From NCBI RefSeq assembly GCF_014698735.1, contig NZ_JACJTQ010000015.1, positions 1 to 64,000 on the forward strand: 64,000 bases of DNA, given 5' to 3'. Position 1 is the first letter of the stretch; each line of letters opens with the position of its first letter. This DNA comes from Anabaena catenula FACHB-362. GTDB taxonomy: Bacteria; Cyanobacteriota; Cyanobacteriia; Cyanobacteriales; Nostocaceae. The translations under genes and the position numbers were made by a program. The notes under the pieces are model-generated. The model did not search any database. It was given only the letters and a program-made list of their open reading frames with translations, and had not been told where the DNA came from. Positions 54,978 through 64,000 of the stretch are shown here, in pieces.

Positions 54978-57900
54978 TTACCTATTCGCTAAATATTGAT
55001 ACATTTCCCAACGGGCATTAACTTCCATTTGCGCTTGTTCTAACAACAACTTCGCAACCTCCGGTTTACTCTTCGTCAACATCTTAAATCGGTTCTCTTG
55101 ATACATTGACTTTTCCACCGATTCAGAAGGCGCTTTCATATCCAATTGTAAGGGATTTTTCCCCTGGGTTTGTAATGCCGGATTGTAGCGATATAATAAC
55201 CATCTTCCTGAGTCTACTAAAGCCTTTTGCTGTTGTAAACCAGTGGTCATATCAATACCGTGAGCAATACAATGACTGTAGGCAATTATGATTGATGGCC
55301 CATCAAAAGCTTCTGCTTCTAAAAATGCTTTGAGTGTATGTTCATCACGCGCACCTAATGCCACACTCGCCACATAAACATTACCATAAGTCATGGCCAT
55401 TAAACCCAAATCTTTCTTGGGTGCAGGTTTTCCACCAGTCGCATATTTCGCAACTGCGGCTTTGGGAGTGGCTTTAGAAGATTGTCCACCTGTGTTAGAA
55501 TAAACTTCTGTATCCATGACCAAAATGTTGACATTGCGGCCTGTGGAAAGCACATGATCAATCCCACCAAAGTCTATATCATACGCCCAACCATCACCCC
55601 CAACTATCCAAACACTTTTCTTAACTAAATAATCAGCGAGGGATTGGAGATTTTCAAACGCAGATAAACGCTGATTAACGCGGATATTTTTTGATTCTAT
55701 TTGCGTGTATCTGTGTGCATCTGCGTTTAAAATTTCTTGGAGTTTCTGTTTGAGAATGACAATTCTTTCCCGTTGTTCCCAAATATCAGCTTCGGTTTTT
55801 TGTTCAGCTTTGAGAATTTCATTAACTAAATTATCGCCAATTTCACTGCTGAATTGTGACAATAATTCTGCTGCAAATTCCGCTTGTTTGTCTATAGATA
55901 AACGATAACCAAAACCGAATTCTGCGTTATCTTCAAATAAACTATTAGACCATGCGGGACCTCTACCGTCAGCGTTTTGACTCCAAGGAGTTGTGGGTAA
56001 ATTTCCACCGTAAATGGAAGAACAACCGGTGGCGTTGGCAATGAGAGCGCGATCGCCAAATAATTGTGTTAATAATTTAAGGTAGGGCGTTTCTCCGCAC
56101 CCAGCACAAGCGCCGGAAAATTCAAACAATGGTTCCTGGAGTTGTTGTTGCCGAATTTGGTTTAATTTCAACTTTCGACCGTCAGGATTGGGTAAACTCA
56201 AAAAGAAATTCCAATTTTCCCGTTCTTGTTCCCGCAACGGTAATTGCAGACTCATATTAATCGCTTTGCGGGTGGGTATGGCTTTGTTTTTAGCAGGACA
56301 GACACTAACACAAATTTCGCAGCCTGTGCAGTCTTCTGGCGCTACCTGAATGGTGAATTTCTGGTTAGCAAAATCCTTATCTTTGGCGTTTGTTGATTTG
56401 AAAGTTATCGGTGCGTTGACTAACTCAGTTGGTTGATAAGCTTTAGCGCGAATAGCAGCGTGAGGACAAACCATCACACATTTACCGCATTGAACGCAGA
56501 CATCTTCATCCCAAACGGGTATTTCTTCCGCAACGTTGCGTTTTTCCCATTTTGCAGTTCCACTGGGGAAAGTTCCGTCAGCAGGTAAAGCACTGACAGG
56601 TAAATCATCACCTTCCCAGACCATGATTTTCCCCAAAACATTCTCAACAAATTTGGGTTTGGTAATTGCTAATTGCTTTTCTTCCCTATTACCAATGACC
56701 AATGACCTATTACCAACTTCATGCAAATTTTCTAGGGTGTTGTCTACAGCTTTTAAATTCATGTTGACAACTTCTGTACCTTTTTTACCATAGGTTTTTT
56801 CTATGGCTTGTTTGATTTTTGCAATTGCTTCTTTTTCAGGCAATACTCCCGCTAAAGCAAAGAAACACACCTGCATGATAGTGTTAATTCTTCTGCCCAT
56901 ACCACTATTTTTCGCAACTTGACTGGCGTTAATAGTGTAAACTTTCAGATTTTTGTCAATAATTTGTTGTTGGACTTTTGGTGGTAGATTTTCCCAAACA
57001 TTATCAGCATCATAAGGACTATTTAACAACAAAGTCGCCCCCGGTGCAGCAGCTTTTAAAATATCAATGCTTTCCACAAATCCCCAATGATGACAACCGA
57101 TGAAATTAGCTTTGTCTATCAGGTAAGTTGAACGAATTTTTCCAGTTCCAAAACGCAGGTGAGAAACTGTCATTGAACCGGATTTTTTGGAATCATAAAC
57201 AAAGTAACCTTGGGCATTATTTTCTGTGCCTTCACCGATAATTTTGATAGAGTTCTTATTTGCACCCACTGTACCATCTGAACCCAAACCATAGAACATC
57301 GCCCGCACAACATGATCTGGTTCTGTAGAGAAATTGGAGTCAAAATTCAAAGAAGTAAAACTGACATCATCATTAATCCCAATGGTAAAATGATTTTTGG
57401 GTTTAATGAGGGTAAGATTATCAAAAATACTCTTCACCATTGCGGGAGTAAATTCTTTAGAAGATAGTCCATATCTACCACCAACAATTTTTGGAAATGT
57501 AGTTTTTTTCCATCCTTCATAAATAGCTGTCACCACATCTAAATATAATGGTTCTCCTGCGCTTCCAGCTTCTTTTGTTCTATCAAGAACGGCAATAGAT
57601 TTGACACTATTAGGTAATGCTTCTATAAATCTAGCTACATCAAAAGGGCGATAAAGTCGCACTTTCAAAACTCCGACTTTTTCCCCTTGGTTGTTGAGAT
57701 AATCTACGGTTTCATGAACAGTTTCACAACCAGAACCCATAATTACAATTACTCGTTCTGCATCTGGTGCGCCATAATATTCATAGAGTTTGTAATATCT
57801 ACCTGTGCGTTCCCCAAATTTATCCATAATCTTTTGGACAATATCCGGACAAGCATTGTAATAAGGATTTGCACCTTCACGAGATTGGAAATAAACATCG

Positions 57901-58565
57901 GGGTTTTGGGCTGTTCCTCGTAATACTGGCCTATCTGGTGTTAAGCAACGTTGACGATGTGCAGATACTAAAGATTGAGGAATAAAACATTGTAAATCTT
58001 CATCTGATAATAACTCAACTTTCTGTACTTCATGGGATGTTCTAAACCCATCAAAAAAGTGCATAAATGGCACACGCGCTGCTAAAGTTGCCGCATGAGA
58101 AATCAATGCGAAATCATGACTTTCCTGCACGGAAGCTGAACACAAAAAAGCGAAACCAGTCGCCCTTGCAGCCATGACATCACTATGATCACCGAAAATA
58201 GATAAAGCGTGTGTAGCTAAAGAACGAGCGGAAACATGAAGTACAAAACTAGTTAATTCTCCCGCAATTTTGTATAAATTAGGAATCATTAATAATAATC
58301 CCTGTGAAGCGGTGAAAGTTGTACTTAGTGAACCTGTTTGTAATGCCCCATGTACGGCAGCAATTGCCCCTCCTTCGCTTTGCATTTGGGTGATATTGGG
58401 AACAGTACCCCAAAGATTCGGTTTATTTTCTGACATCCAAGCATCAGCCCATTCACCCATATTTGAAGATGGGGTGATAGGATAAATGGCAATTACTTCG
58501 TTTAATTTGTAAGCTACACGCGCAACGGCTTCATTACCATCAATTGTGGCAAAAGATTTGTTCAT
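54978..58565 (-). CDS. nifJ: pyruvate:ferredoxin (flavodoxin) oxidoreductase
   Basis: The 1195-residue enzyme oxidises pyruvate to acetyl-CoA and reduces ferredoxin/flavodoxin, supplying electrons for nitrogenase or for fermentation. It is full length: N-terminal YKLNEVIAIYPITPSSNMGE, two [4Fe-4S] motifs (CVQCGKCVMVCPHAA; CTGCEICVSVCPAK), and the TPP domain with GACAGCGETPYLKLL and ATGCSSIYGGNLPTTPW. AGGAAG precedes the ATG. It is transcribed alone, with no nif cluster here. Confidence 0.96.
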   Translation of the reverse strand: MNKSFATIDGNEAVARVAYKLNEVIAIYPITPSSNMGEWADAWMSENKPNLWGTVPNITQMQSEGGAIAAVHGALQTGSLSTTFTASQGLLLMIPNLYKIAGELTSFVLHVSARSLATHALSIFGDHSDVMAARATGFAFLCSASVQESHDFALISHAATLAARVPFMHFFDGFRTSHEVQKVELLSDEDLQCFIPQSLVSAHRQRCLTPDRPVLRGTAQNPDVYFQSREGANPYYNACPDIVQKIMDKFGERTGRYYKLYEYYGAPDAERVIVIMGSGCETVHETVDYLNNQGEKVGVLKVRLYRPFDVARFIEALPNSVKSIAVLDRTKEAGSAGEPLYLDVVTAIYEGWKKTTFPKIVGGRYGLSSKEFTPAMVKSIFDNLTLIKPKNHFTIGINDDVSFTSLNFDSNFSTEPDHVVRAMFYGLGSDGTVGANKNSIKIIGEGTENNAQGYFVYDSKKSGSMTVSHLRFGTGKIRSTYLIDKANFIGCHHWGFVESIDILKAAAPGATLLLNSPYDADNVWENLPPKVQQQIIDKNLKVYTINASQVAKNSGMGRRINTIMQVCFFALAGVLPEKEAIAKIKQAIEKTYGKKGTEVVNMNLKAVDNTLENLHEVGNRSLVIGNREEKQLAITKPKFVENVLGKIMVWEGDDLPVSALPADGTFPSGTAKWEKRNVAEEIPVWDEDVCVQCGKCVMVCPHAAIRAKAYQPTELVNAPITFKSTNAKDKDFANQKFTIQVAPEDCTGCEICVSVCPAKNKAIPTRKAINMSLQLPLREQERENWNFFLSLPNPDGRKLKLNQIRQQQLQEPLFEFSGACAGCGETPYLKLLTQLFGDRALIANATGCSSIYGGNLPTTPWSQNADGRGPAWSNSLFEDNAEFGFGYRLSIDKQAEFAAELLSQFSSEIGDNLVNEILKAEQKTEADIWEQRERIVILKQKLQEILNADAHRYTQIESKNIRVNQRLSAFENLQSLADYLVKKSVWIVGGDGWAYDIDFGGIDHVLSTGRNVNILVMDTEVYSNTGGQSSKATPKAAVAKYATGGKPAPKKDLGLMAMTYGNVYVASVALGARDEHTLKAFLEAEAFDGPSIIIAYSHCIAHGIDMTTGLQQQKALVDSGRWLLYRYNPALQTQGKNPLQLDMKAPSESVEKSMYQENRFKMLTKSKPEVAKLLLEQAQMEVNARWEMYQYLANR

Positions 58566-58975
58566 GATTTTTCTTCCTGTGTCTTTTCTGGTTGTTTAAA
58601 CTGTATGCAGAGAAACCAAAAATATAAGCATTGAAAATAGCTAGAGTCAGGAAGTTAATTTGTGATATTTCTTACATTTTTATTAATTGCGAATTATTAA
58701 TTATGAATTATTTCGACTTCTAGCCAATCTTTTGAATTTTAGCAGGTACTAAATATCCTATCTATATTAATATTAATGTTGTACTCAATATTGATCATCT
58801 TTGATTTATCAAGGTTTGATGATTGTCATGGGGTGGAGGTGCGGGAGGTTTTTTAACGCAGAGGTTCACAGAGGTAAGCGCTGAGGTTTTTTGAGAGGGT
58901 TGTTGGGAATATTTTAAGTGTTAAAAGTATAATTAAGTTAGGTTTTTCGGCATTTACACCCAAATAATATAAGTT
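58566..58975. other. intergenic region nifJ - AAA+ gene
   Basis: Divergent promoter region, AT-rich with TTAATTATGAATTA strings and one decayed ACGCAGAGGTTCACAGAGG spacer repeat (about 58858-58883). No ORF or clear regulator site. Confidence 0.5.
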
Positions 58976-59890
58976 ATGACTTATCGAGATCCTGATATTG
59001 AAGCTGAACTACAACGCATGAAGAGAGAGTTAAATATCTCTGGAAGTAAGAAGGTTAATAGTACAGGTAATCATGATTCTAAATCTCAAGGGTTAGATCA
59101 TGTCATAAAAAAGCTTAATCATCTTGTAGGGATGGAAAATGTTAAAAATGACATCAACACTTTTATCAATTTTTTGAAAGTTCAGCAAATGCGAAAGGAA
59201 CAAGGTTTACCAAATATTTCTATTTCCCTGCATTCAGTATTTTGTGGACCTCCGGGAACTGGTAAAACAACAGTTGCACGTTTAATGGGTGAAATATACA
59301 AAGAATTAGGAATACTTTCCCAAGGTCATCTTGTGGAAACTGATAGATCAGGTTTGGTTGCAGGTTATGTGGGACAAACAGCTTTAAAAGTAGATGAAGT
59401 TGTAAAGTCAGCATTAGATGGAGTTTTATTTATTGATGAAGCTTACGCACTCGCACCAGCAGGTTCAGGAAAAGATTTTGGACAAGAAGCGATAGATACT
59501 TTATTAAAAAGAATGGAAGACTATCGAGATAGATTGGTTGTTATTGTCGCCGGCTATAGTGATGAAATGTCAAGATTTATTGATGCTAATCCTGGTTTAC
59601 AATCGAGATTTAATAGATATTTTTATTTTGATGACTATAAACCGGAAGAACTATTAAATATTTTCGAGGAAATATGTAAGCAACAGCATTATAGAATAAC
59701 CCCAAGAGGTAAAGAAAAACTTCTGAAACACTTCACAAAGTTATATTCTGAAAAAAATAATAGTTTTGGAAATGGTAGACTTGTCAGGAATATCTTTGAG
59801 AAAACAATAGAAAGACAAGCTAACAGATTAGTTAAAATAGCCGAAGTCAATAAGGAAATGATGATGAATATTACCTGGGAGGATATTTAG
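58976..59890 (+). CDS. CbbX/SpoVK-type AAA+ ATPase
   Basis: The 304-residue ATPase has Walker [15 protein letters not shown], the CbbX-type pore region [19 protein letters not shown], Walker [12 protein letters not shown], and arginine-finger region [14 protein letters not shown]. CbbX remodels inhibited Rubisco, but many cyanobacterial homologues are not next to Rubisco genes, as here, so the substrate is unknown. A ~55-residue N-terminal extension precedes the AAA domain. Confidence 0.85.
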   Translation: MTYRDPDIEAELQRMKRELNISGSKKVNSTGNHDSKSQGLDHVIKKLNHLVGMENVKNDINTFINFLKVQQMRKEQGLPNISISLHSVFCGPPGTGKTTVARLMGEIYKELGILSQGHLVETDRSGLVAGYVGQTALKVDEVVKSALDGVLFIDEAYALAPAGSGKDFGQEAIDTLLKRMEDYRDRLVVIVAGYSDEMSRFIDANPGLQSRFNRYFYFDDYKPEELLNIFEEICKQQHYRITPRGKEKLLKHFTKLYSEKNNSFGNGRLVRNIFEKTIERQANRLVKIAEVNKEMMMNITWEDI

Positions 59891-60393
59891 CTATCCTAAA
59901 TTATTCATGAAGCGGCATTGCTGAACTGAAGTATGAAATTGAAAAATCAATGATTTCAAACTCTTACTCTCTGTGACTCTGCGCCTCTGCGTGAAACAAA
60001 ATCATACTCTTAATCAGCAACGCCCATGAAGCAATTTTCTCGTTTCCAGTCTGGAGACTGGAAATGCTATCCCAGAGGTTATATGTTTAATTAAGGTAAT
60101 AACACACCCTTTGATTATACTCAAAAACATTATAAACACAGAACAGCTAAAATATCAATCCTGTAATCACCAAATCTCGTCAAATTATTGATAATATTCT
60201 CAACAATATTGAGAATTAGCTTTAAATATTGCGAAAACTGTCAGATAGAACAATTTTTGAACCTAAATATATTAGAAAAAATTATCTTTAAATATTGATG
60301 TCGATTTTCCACACAGTCAGTCCAACCGATAAACAACAAACTAAAATACGCTAAAATGCAAACAGAGTAAGCATTTCCCCTTTAACAACAATC
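59891..60393. other. intergenic region with a half palindromic repeat
   Basis: It holds half a palindromic repeat at 60038-60082 and a CTCTGCGCCTCTGCGTGAAA spacer motif near 59978-59998; the rest is AT-rich without ORFs. Confidence 0.5.
60038..60082. repeat. dispersed palindromic repeat, half copy 4
   Basis: TTCTCGTTTCCAGTCTGGAG ... GCTATCCCAGAGGTT matches the left half of copies 2 and 3 and then stops. Confidence 0.65.
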
Positions 60394-61134
60394 ATGCTGG
60401 AGACTCTGCAAACACAAATTTATCAACTTGAACAGTTCGCAAACAGCCTTGTTGCAAACCAACTCACCCACCTTAGCGTCGTCAGCATTGCCATTATTTT
60501 TGCCGCTGGCTTGCTCACCAGCCTTACGCCCTGTATGCTGTCTATGCTGCCCATTACCATTGGCTATATCGGCGGTTATGAAGCCAAAACCCGCTTACAA
60601 GCAGCAGCCCAATCTACTTGGTTTGCCTTGGGATTAGCCACTACACTTGCAGGGATGGGAATCATAGCAGGTTTAGTTGGAAAAGTCTACGGGCAAATAG
60701 GAATTGGTTTACCAATTATTGTGAGCATTCTTGCTATTATTATGGGACTGAACTTATTAGAAGCTCTACCCCTACAATTTCCATCTTTGAAGGAAACAAA
60801 TTGGATTTCCCAAGATTTACCTCCTGGAGTGCGTTCATACTCGATTGGGTTAACATTTGGGTTAGTCGCTTCACCCTGTAGCACACCAGTTTTAGCCAGT
60901 TTATTAGGTTGGGTTGCTAATACCCAAGATTTAATTTTAGGTGCTGTTTTACTACTTTCTTACACAGCCGGATATGTGGCACCATTAATTTTAGCAGGTA
61001 CATTTACTGCTTCCATTAAAAAAATATTAGAATTGCGCCGTTGGTCAGGTTGGATAAATCCTGTCAGCGGTGCATTATTAGTAGGCTTTGGTGTTTTTTC
61101 CTTACTTTCTCGCATTCCTATTGGCAGTTTCTAG
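60394..61134 (+). CDS. ccdA: cytochrome c biogenesis protein CcdA
   Basis: The 246-residue thiol-transporting membrane protein has about six spans and both active Cys: SLTPCMLSMLPITIGY and VASPCSTPVLASLLGW. It carries reducing equivalents across the thylakoid membrane for haem attachment to c-type cytochromes (system II). It is followed 3 bases later by ccs1, the usual operon partner. Confidence 0.94.
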   Translation: MLETLQTQIYQLEQFANSLVANQLTHLSVVSIAIIFAAGLLTSLTPCMLSMLPITIGYIGGYEAKTRLQAAAQSTWFALGLATTLAGMGIIAGLVGKVYGQIGIGLPIIVSILAIIMGLNLLEALPLQFPSLKETNWISQDLPPGVRSYSIGLTFGLVASPCSTPVLASLLGWVANTQDLILGAVLLLSYTAGYVAPLILAGTFTASIKKILELRRWSGWINPVSGALLVGFGVFSLLSRIPIGSF

Positions 61135-61137
61135 ACA

Positions 61138-62517
61138 ATGACCTTAGATAATACAACATCCACAGAATTAAGTTGGTGGTTAATACCTGGGCGATTTATC
61201 CGGCGGGAGATTTTGCCTGTATTAACTGATTTACGTTTGGCAATTATCCTATTATTAGTAATTGCCTTATTTAGCATTAGTGGTACTGTCATTGAACAGG
61301 GACAATCACCTGCATTTTACCAATCTAATTATCCCGAACATCCGGCTTTATTTGGTTTTTTGACTTGGAAAGTCATTCAAGTAGTTGGGTTAGATCATGT
61401 ATATCGAACCTGGTGGTTTTTGGCTTTATTAGTATTATTTGGAACTAGCTTAACAGCTTGTACTTTCACCCGGCAATTACCAGCCCTAAAAGCTGCTCAA
61501 AAGTGGAAATATTACGAAGAAATCCGCAACTTTAAAAAATTAGCTTTGAGCGCAGAATTAGAGACTGTTCCTTTACAGTCACTTACGCCAATTTTAGAAA
61601 AAAACCGTTATAAAATATTTCAAGATAAAAATCCAGAAAAAGATGATATGCTCTACGCCCGCAAAGGCATAATTGGACGCATTGGTCCCATTATTGTCCA
61701 TATTGGTATCGTTGCCATTTTGCTGGGTGGAATTTGGGGTGCAATGACCGGATTTATGGCTCAGGAAATGATTTCTAGTGGCGATACATTCCAGGTAAAA
61801 AATCTTATTGATGCTGGCCCTTGGTCATCTCAAGATGTATTAAAAGATTGGTCAGTGCGGGTAAATCGCTTTTGGATTGATTACACACCTACGGGGGGAA
61901 TTGACCAATTTTATTCTGATCTGTCTGTCTTGAATAACGAGGAGAAAGAAGTTGACCATGAGAAGATTTATGTCAACAAACCACTGCGTTATCATGGCGT
62001 AGTTTTTTATCAAACAGATTGGGGAATTTCTAGTGTCCGTGTGAGATTAAATAAAAGTCCGATTTTTCAATTACCAATGGCGCAATTAGACACCAAAGGT
62101 AAAGGCAGACTTTGGGGTACTTGGATACCAACTAAACCTGATTTAAGTGAAGGTGTTTCCCTACTAGCAAAAGATTTGCAAGGAATGGTTTTAATTTATG
62201 ATGCTAAAGGCAAATTAATTAATACCGTTCGTGCGGGAATGTCCATACCTGTGAATGGGATAAACTTGAAAATTCTTGATGTTATTGGTAGCACAGGGTT
62301 ACAAATTAAATACGATCCTGGTATTCCCATTGTTTATGCAGGATTTGGTTTGCTAATGCTAGGTGTGGTCATGAGTTATTTTTCCCATTCCCAAATTTGG
62401 GCATTACAAAAAGGTAATATTCTCTATGTAGGTGGTAAAACCAACCGCGCCCAAGTGGCATTTGAACAAGAAGTTTTAGGAATTTTAGATCAACTTAGTG
62501 ACCCAGGAAAAAAATAA
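61138..62517 (+). CDS. ccs1: cytochrome c biogenesis protein Ccs1/CcsB (ResB)
   Basis: The 459-residue system II haem-handling component has three N-terminal spans ([60 protein letters not shown]), a large lumenal ResB domain ([18 protein letters not shown]) and a final span ([20 protein letters not shown]). It works with CcsA, which is not in this window. Operon with ccdA. Confidence 0.94.
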   Translation: MTLDNTTSTELSWWLIPGRFIRREILPVLTDLRLAIILLLVIALFSISGTVIEQGQSPAFYQSNYPEHPALFGFLTWKVIQVVGLDHVYRTWWFLALLVLFGTSLTACTFTRQLPALKAAQKWKYYEEIRNFKKLALSAELETVPLQSLTPILEKNRYKIFQDKNPEKDDMLYARKGIIGRIGPIIVHIGIVAILLGGIWGAMTGFMAQEMISSGDTFQVKNLIDAGPWSSQDVLKDWSVRVNRFWIDYTPTGGIDQFYSDLSVLNNEEKEVDHEKIYVNKPLRYHGVVFYQTDWGISSVRVRLNKSPIFQLPMAQLDTKGKGRLWGTWIPTKPDLSEGVSLLAKDLQGMVLIYDAKGKLINTVRAGMSIPVNGINLKILDVIGSTGLQIKYDPGIPIVYAGFGLLMLGVVMSYFSHSQIWALQKGNILYVGGKTNRAQVAFEQEVLGILDQLSDPGKK

Positions 62518-62597
62518 TTTTTTCTTCATGGGGCATAATAGCAATTGAGTGGTGTATTTTATTCATGTGATACCACTCAAAATGGTGCGTATATCCT

Positions 62598-63299
62598 ATG
62601 GATAAATCCAATATTCAGCCACTGATTGCAAGTATCCACCAAGAACTGATACCCCAGTTAATTGTGGAAAGTGTCCATCCTCACAACCCAGCACAAGTGC
62701 GCCATCTTCCCCCCCCTTGGCAACTTCTAGGTACAGGAAACTATGCAGCAGTAGTTTATCACCCTGAATACCCAGACTTGGTAGTTAAAGTTTACGCAAC
62801 CGGTCGTCCTGGGTTTGAGGAGGAACTAGAAGTTTACCGTCGTCTTGGTTACCACCCGGCTTTTTCTGAGTGTTTTTATGCTCAAGAAGGCTTGTTAGTC
62901 TTAAAAAGATTATATGGTGTTACCCTTTATGACTGTCTTCACAGGGGTTTGCGTATTCCTCCCCAGGTTATCAAAGATATTGATAATGCTTTGGACTATG
63001 CGCGGACTCGTGGACTTTTCCCTCATGATGTTCATGGAAAGAATGTGATGATGTTTGAGGGAAGAGGTTTAGTTGTGGATATTTCTGATTTTCTGCACCA
63101 GGAACGCTGCTCAAAATGGGATAATTTGAAAAAGGCTTATTATTGCTTATATTTGCCTATTTTATATCCTTTGCGGTTACGAGTACCTTATTCACTTTTA
63201 AATACGGTTCGCAAAACCTACCGCTTTGTAAGTTCTTTTGCAGGTAATGTGTTTAAATTCATTAACAAATTAATTCGTCGCAAATCTCTGAAAAATTAA
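62598..63299 (+). CDS. small protein-kinase-like (PKL) fold protein
   Basis: The 233-residue protein has LGTGNYAAVVY (glycine-rich loop), LVVKVYAT (Lys), FEEELEVYRRLG (possible alpha-C Glu), FPHDVHGKNVMM (catalytic HxD...N) and LVVDISDFLH (DFG-equivalent Asp). The set is complete for a minimal LPS-kinase/RIO/PKL enzyme, so activity is plausible. The C-terminus is basic. Substrate unknown; no obvious partner. Confidence 0.7.
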   Translation: MDKSNIQPLIASIHQELIPQLIVESVHPHNPAQVRHLPPPWQLLGTGNYAAVVYHPEYPDLVVKVYATGRPGFEEELEVYRRLGYHPAFSECFYAQEGLLVLKRLYGVTLYDCLHRGLRIPPQVIKDIDNALDYARTRGLFPHDVHGKNVMMFEGRGLVVDISDFLHQERCSKWDNLKKAYYCLYLPILYPLRLRVPYSLLNTVRKTYRFVSSFAGNVFKFINKLIRRKSLKN

Positions 63300-63341
63300 T
63301 GGGGTGGGTAATGTTTCCTACTAAAACTGTGGTTGGTTTAA

Positions 63342-63521
63342 GTATGGTCAGAAAAAAATGATTGTTTTTTAGTAAGCTTACCAGATTTTCCTGGTCAAAA
63401 ATGGCGCACTCATGGAGAAACTTATGAAGAAGCTGTTGCTAATGAGAAAGAAGTATTAGCATCTTTAATCATTTCTTATGAAGCTGATGGTGAAACTTTA
63501 CCTGAACCTAATATGTATTGA
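63342..63521 (+). pseudogene. HicB-like antitoxin, N-terminally truncated remnant
   Basis: The 59-codon frame from GTG at 63342 reads VWSEKNDCFLVSLPDFPGQK, HGETYEEAVANEKEVLASLI and ETLPEPNMY, a recognisable HicB domain. The usual first strand (about 8-10 residues) is absent, a TAA stands directly before the GTG, and no Shine-Dalgarno is visible. Probably a broken gene; no HicA follows. Confidence 0.7.
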
Positions 63522-63564
63522 GCCGATATGGTTAGTAATACAGAAAAAAATATCTAAAACGTTC

Positions 63565-63590
63565 GTAGTAAGGACTTAAGTCCTCACTAC
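63565..63590. repeat. palindrome GTAGTAAGGACTTAAGTCCTCACTAC
   Basis: Almost perfect 26-base palindrome (core AGGACTTAAGTCCT) between the HicB remnant and convergent queF; related to 34163-34246. May end transcription of either. Confidence 0.65.
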
Positions 63591-63608
63591 AAACCTACGT
63601 TAAAAAAC

Positions 63609-64000
63609 TTATTTTTGATGTCTTACTTCCACAACAGTATGCACATTCCCTCTAGGAGTAAAATCTGTCTTTACCGTTACTTCCAAGGGGTCACAAGCCG
63701 CAACAAAATCATCTAAAATTTGATTAGCTGATTCTTCGTGAGAAATATAGCGATCGCGATAACTGTTAATATAGAGTTTCAGCGCCTTCAACTCTACCAC
63801 CCGTTCATCAGGTATGTAGGAAATATATATGGTTGCAAAATCAGGATAACCGGAAAATGGACATTTACAGGTAAATTCCGGCAAACTAATATCAATATTA
63901 TAGCGCCGACCCACACGCGGGTTAGGAAATGTAATTAGTTTTCCTTCCTCAATCTCGCGTTCGCCATACTTCATTTCTTGACTAGCTGGGGTTACAGTCT
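63609..64000 (-). CDS. queF: NADPH-dependent 7-cyano-7-deazaguanine reductase (partial 5' end)
   Basis: QueF reduces preQ0 to preQ1 in queuosine biosynthesis. The motifs are intact: FTCKCPFSGYPDFATIYI holds the catalytic Cys, ELKALKLYINSYRDRYISHE binds NADPH, FTPRGNVHTVVEV ends the domain. The ATG at 63974 lies within the conserved MKYGEREI, but the frame stays open to the window edge (TVTPASQE before it), so the real start probably lies beyond base 64000. Confidence 0.95.
   Translation of the reverse strand, partial: TVTPASQEMKYGEREIEEGKLITFPNPRVGRRYNIDISLPEFTCKCPFSGYPDFATIYISYIPDERVVELKALKLYINSYRDRYISHEESANQILDDFVAACDPLEVTVKTDFTPRGNVHTVVEVRHQK

Overview
The window looks like chromosome of a filamentous, heterocyst-forming cyanobacterium (Nostocales: Nostoc, Anabaena or a close relative). 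The evidence is oxygenic-photosynthesis genes (acsF, petM, ycf39, ccdA/ccs1), a devBCA-type exporter, nifJ, a DnaX intein, many HIP1 octamers (GCGATCGC), heptameric short tandem repeats (STRRs) between genes, and generally AT-rich DNA. No rRNA, tRNA, CRISPR array or complete insertion sequence was found. The right edge cuts queF, and the left edge appears to cut an unidentified gene.

Layout. 1-5.4 kb: acsF, a secreted collagen-like protein, a shortened ABC permease, a TIGR04376-type coiled-coil protein and an orphan HicB, with two MITE-like elements. 5.5-12.9 kb: an M15 peptidase, an AT-rich restriction-modification pair (Dcm plus endonuclease), mnmG, a GspC/PilP-like membrane protein and a ComFB protein. 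13.3-16.5 kb: dnaX with a 430-residue intein. The intein holds a complete LAGLIDADG homing endonuclease in a different reading frame. 16.8-22.2 kb: a cluster of a small protein, a large TPR-CHAT protein sharing its N-terminal domain, and a membrane protein. 22.5-31.0 kb: two giant Calx-beta/RTX surface or secreted proteins with near-identical internal repeats and a duplicated leader. 31.0-34.9 kb: a PadR regulator facing devBCA, with tandem operator-like sites. 35-49 kb: mostly housekeeping (gatB, rodZ-like, two OmpR-type regulators, nadK, ycf39, petM, pdxA, a HigBA-type toxin-antitoxin pair, a rhodanese, an RNase D-like exonuclease, a CAP protein). 49.4-54.9 kb: trpB and a SUI1 gene separated by an inserted DUF2887 gene with repeats, then PMP3, a DUF1295 protein, a secreted protein, a proteasome-like Ntn-hydrolase candidate and a toxin-antitoxin scar. 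55-64 kb: nifJ, a CbbX-like AAA+ ATPase, ccdA-ccs1, a kinase-like protein, a HicB remnant and queF.

How they work together. acsF (chlorophyll), petM and ycf39 (photosynthetic complexes) and ccdA-ccs1 (cytochrome c maturation) serve photosynthesis. nifJ supplies reduced ferredoxin or flavodoxin. DevBCA with an outer-membrane TolC partner would export envelope material. The accessory parts (R-M pair, intein with its endonuclease, TPR-CHAT cluster, repeat proteins, toxin-antitoxin genes and remnants, MITEs, palindromes) are concentrated between the housekeeping genes. The most striking observation is the dual-coding intein/homing endonuclease in dnaX.
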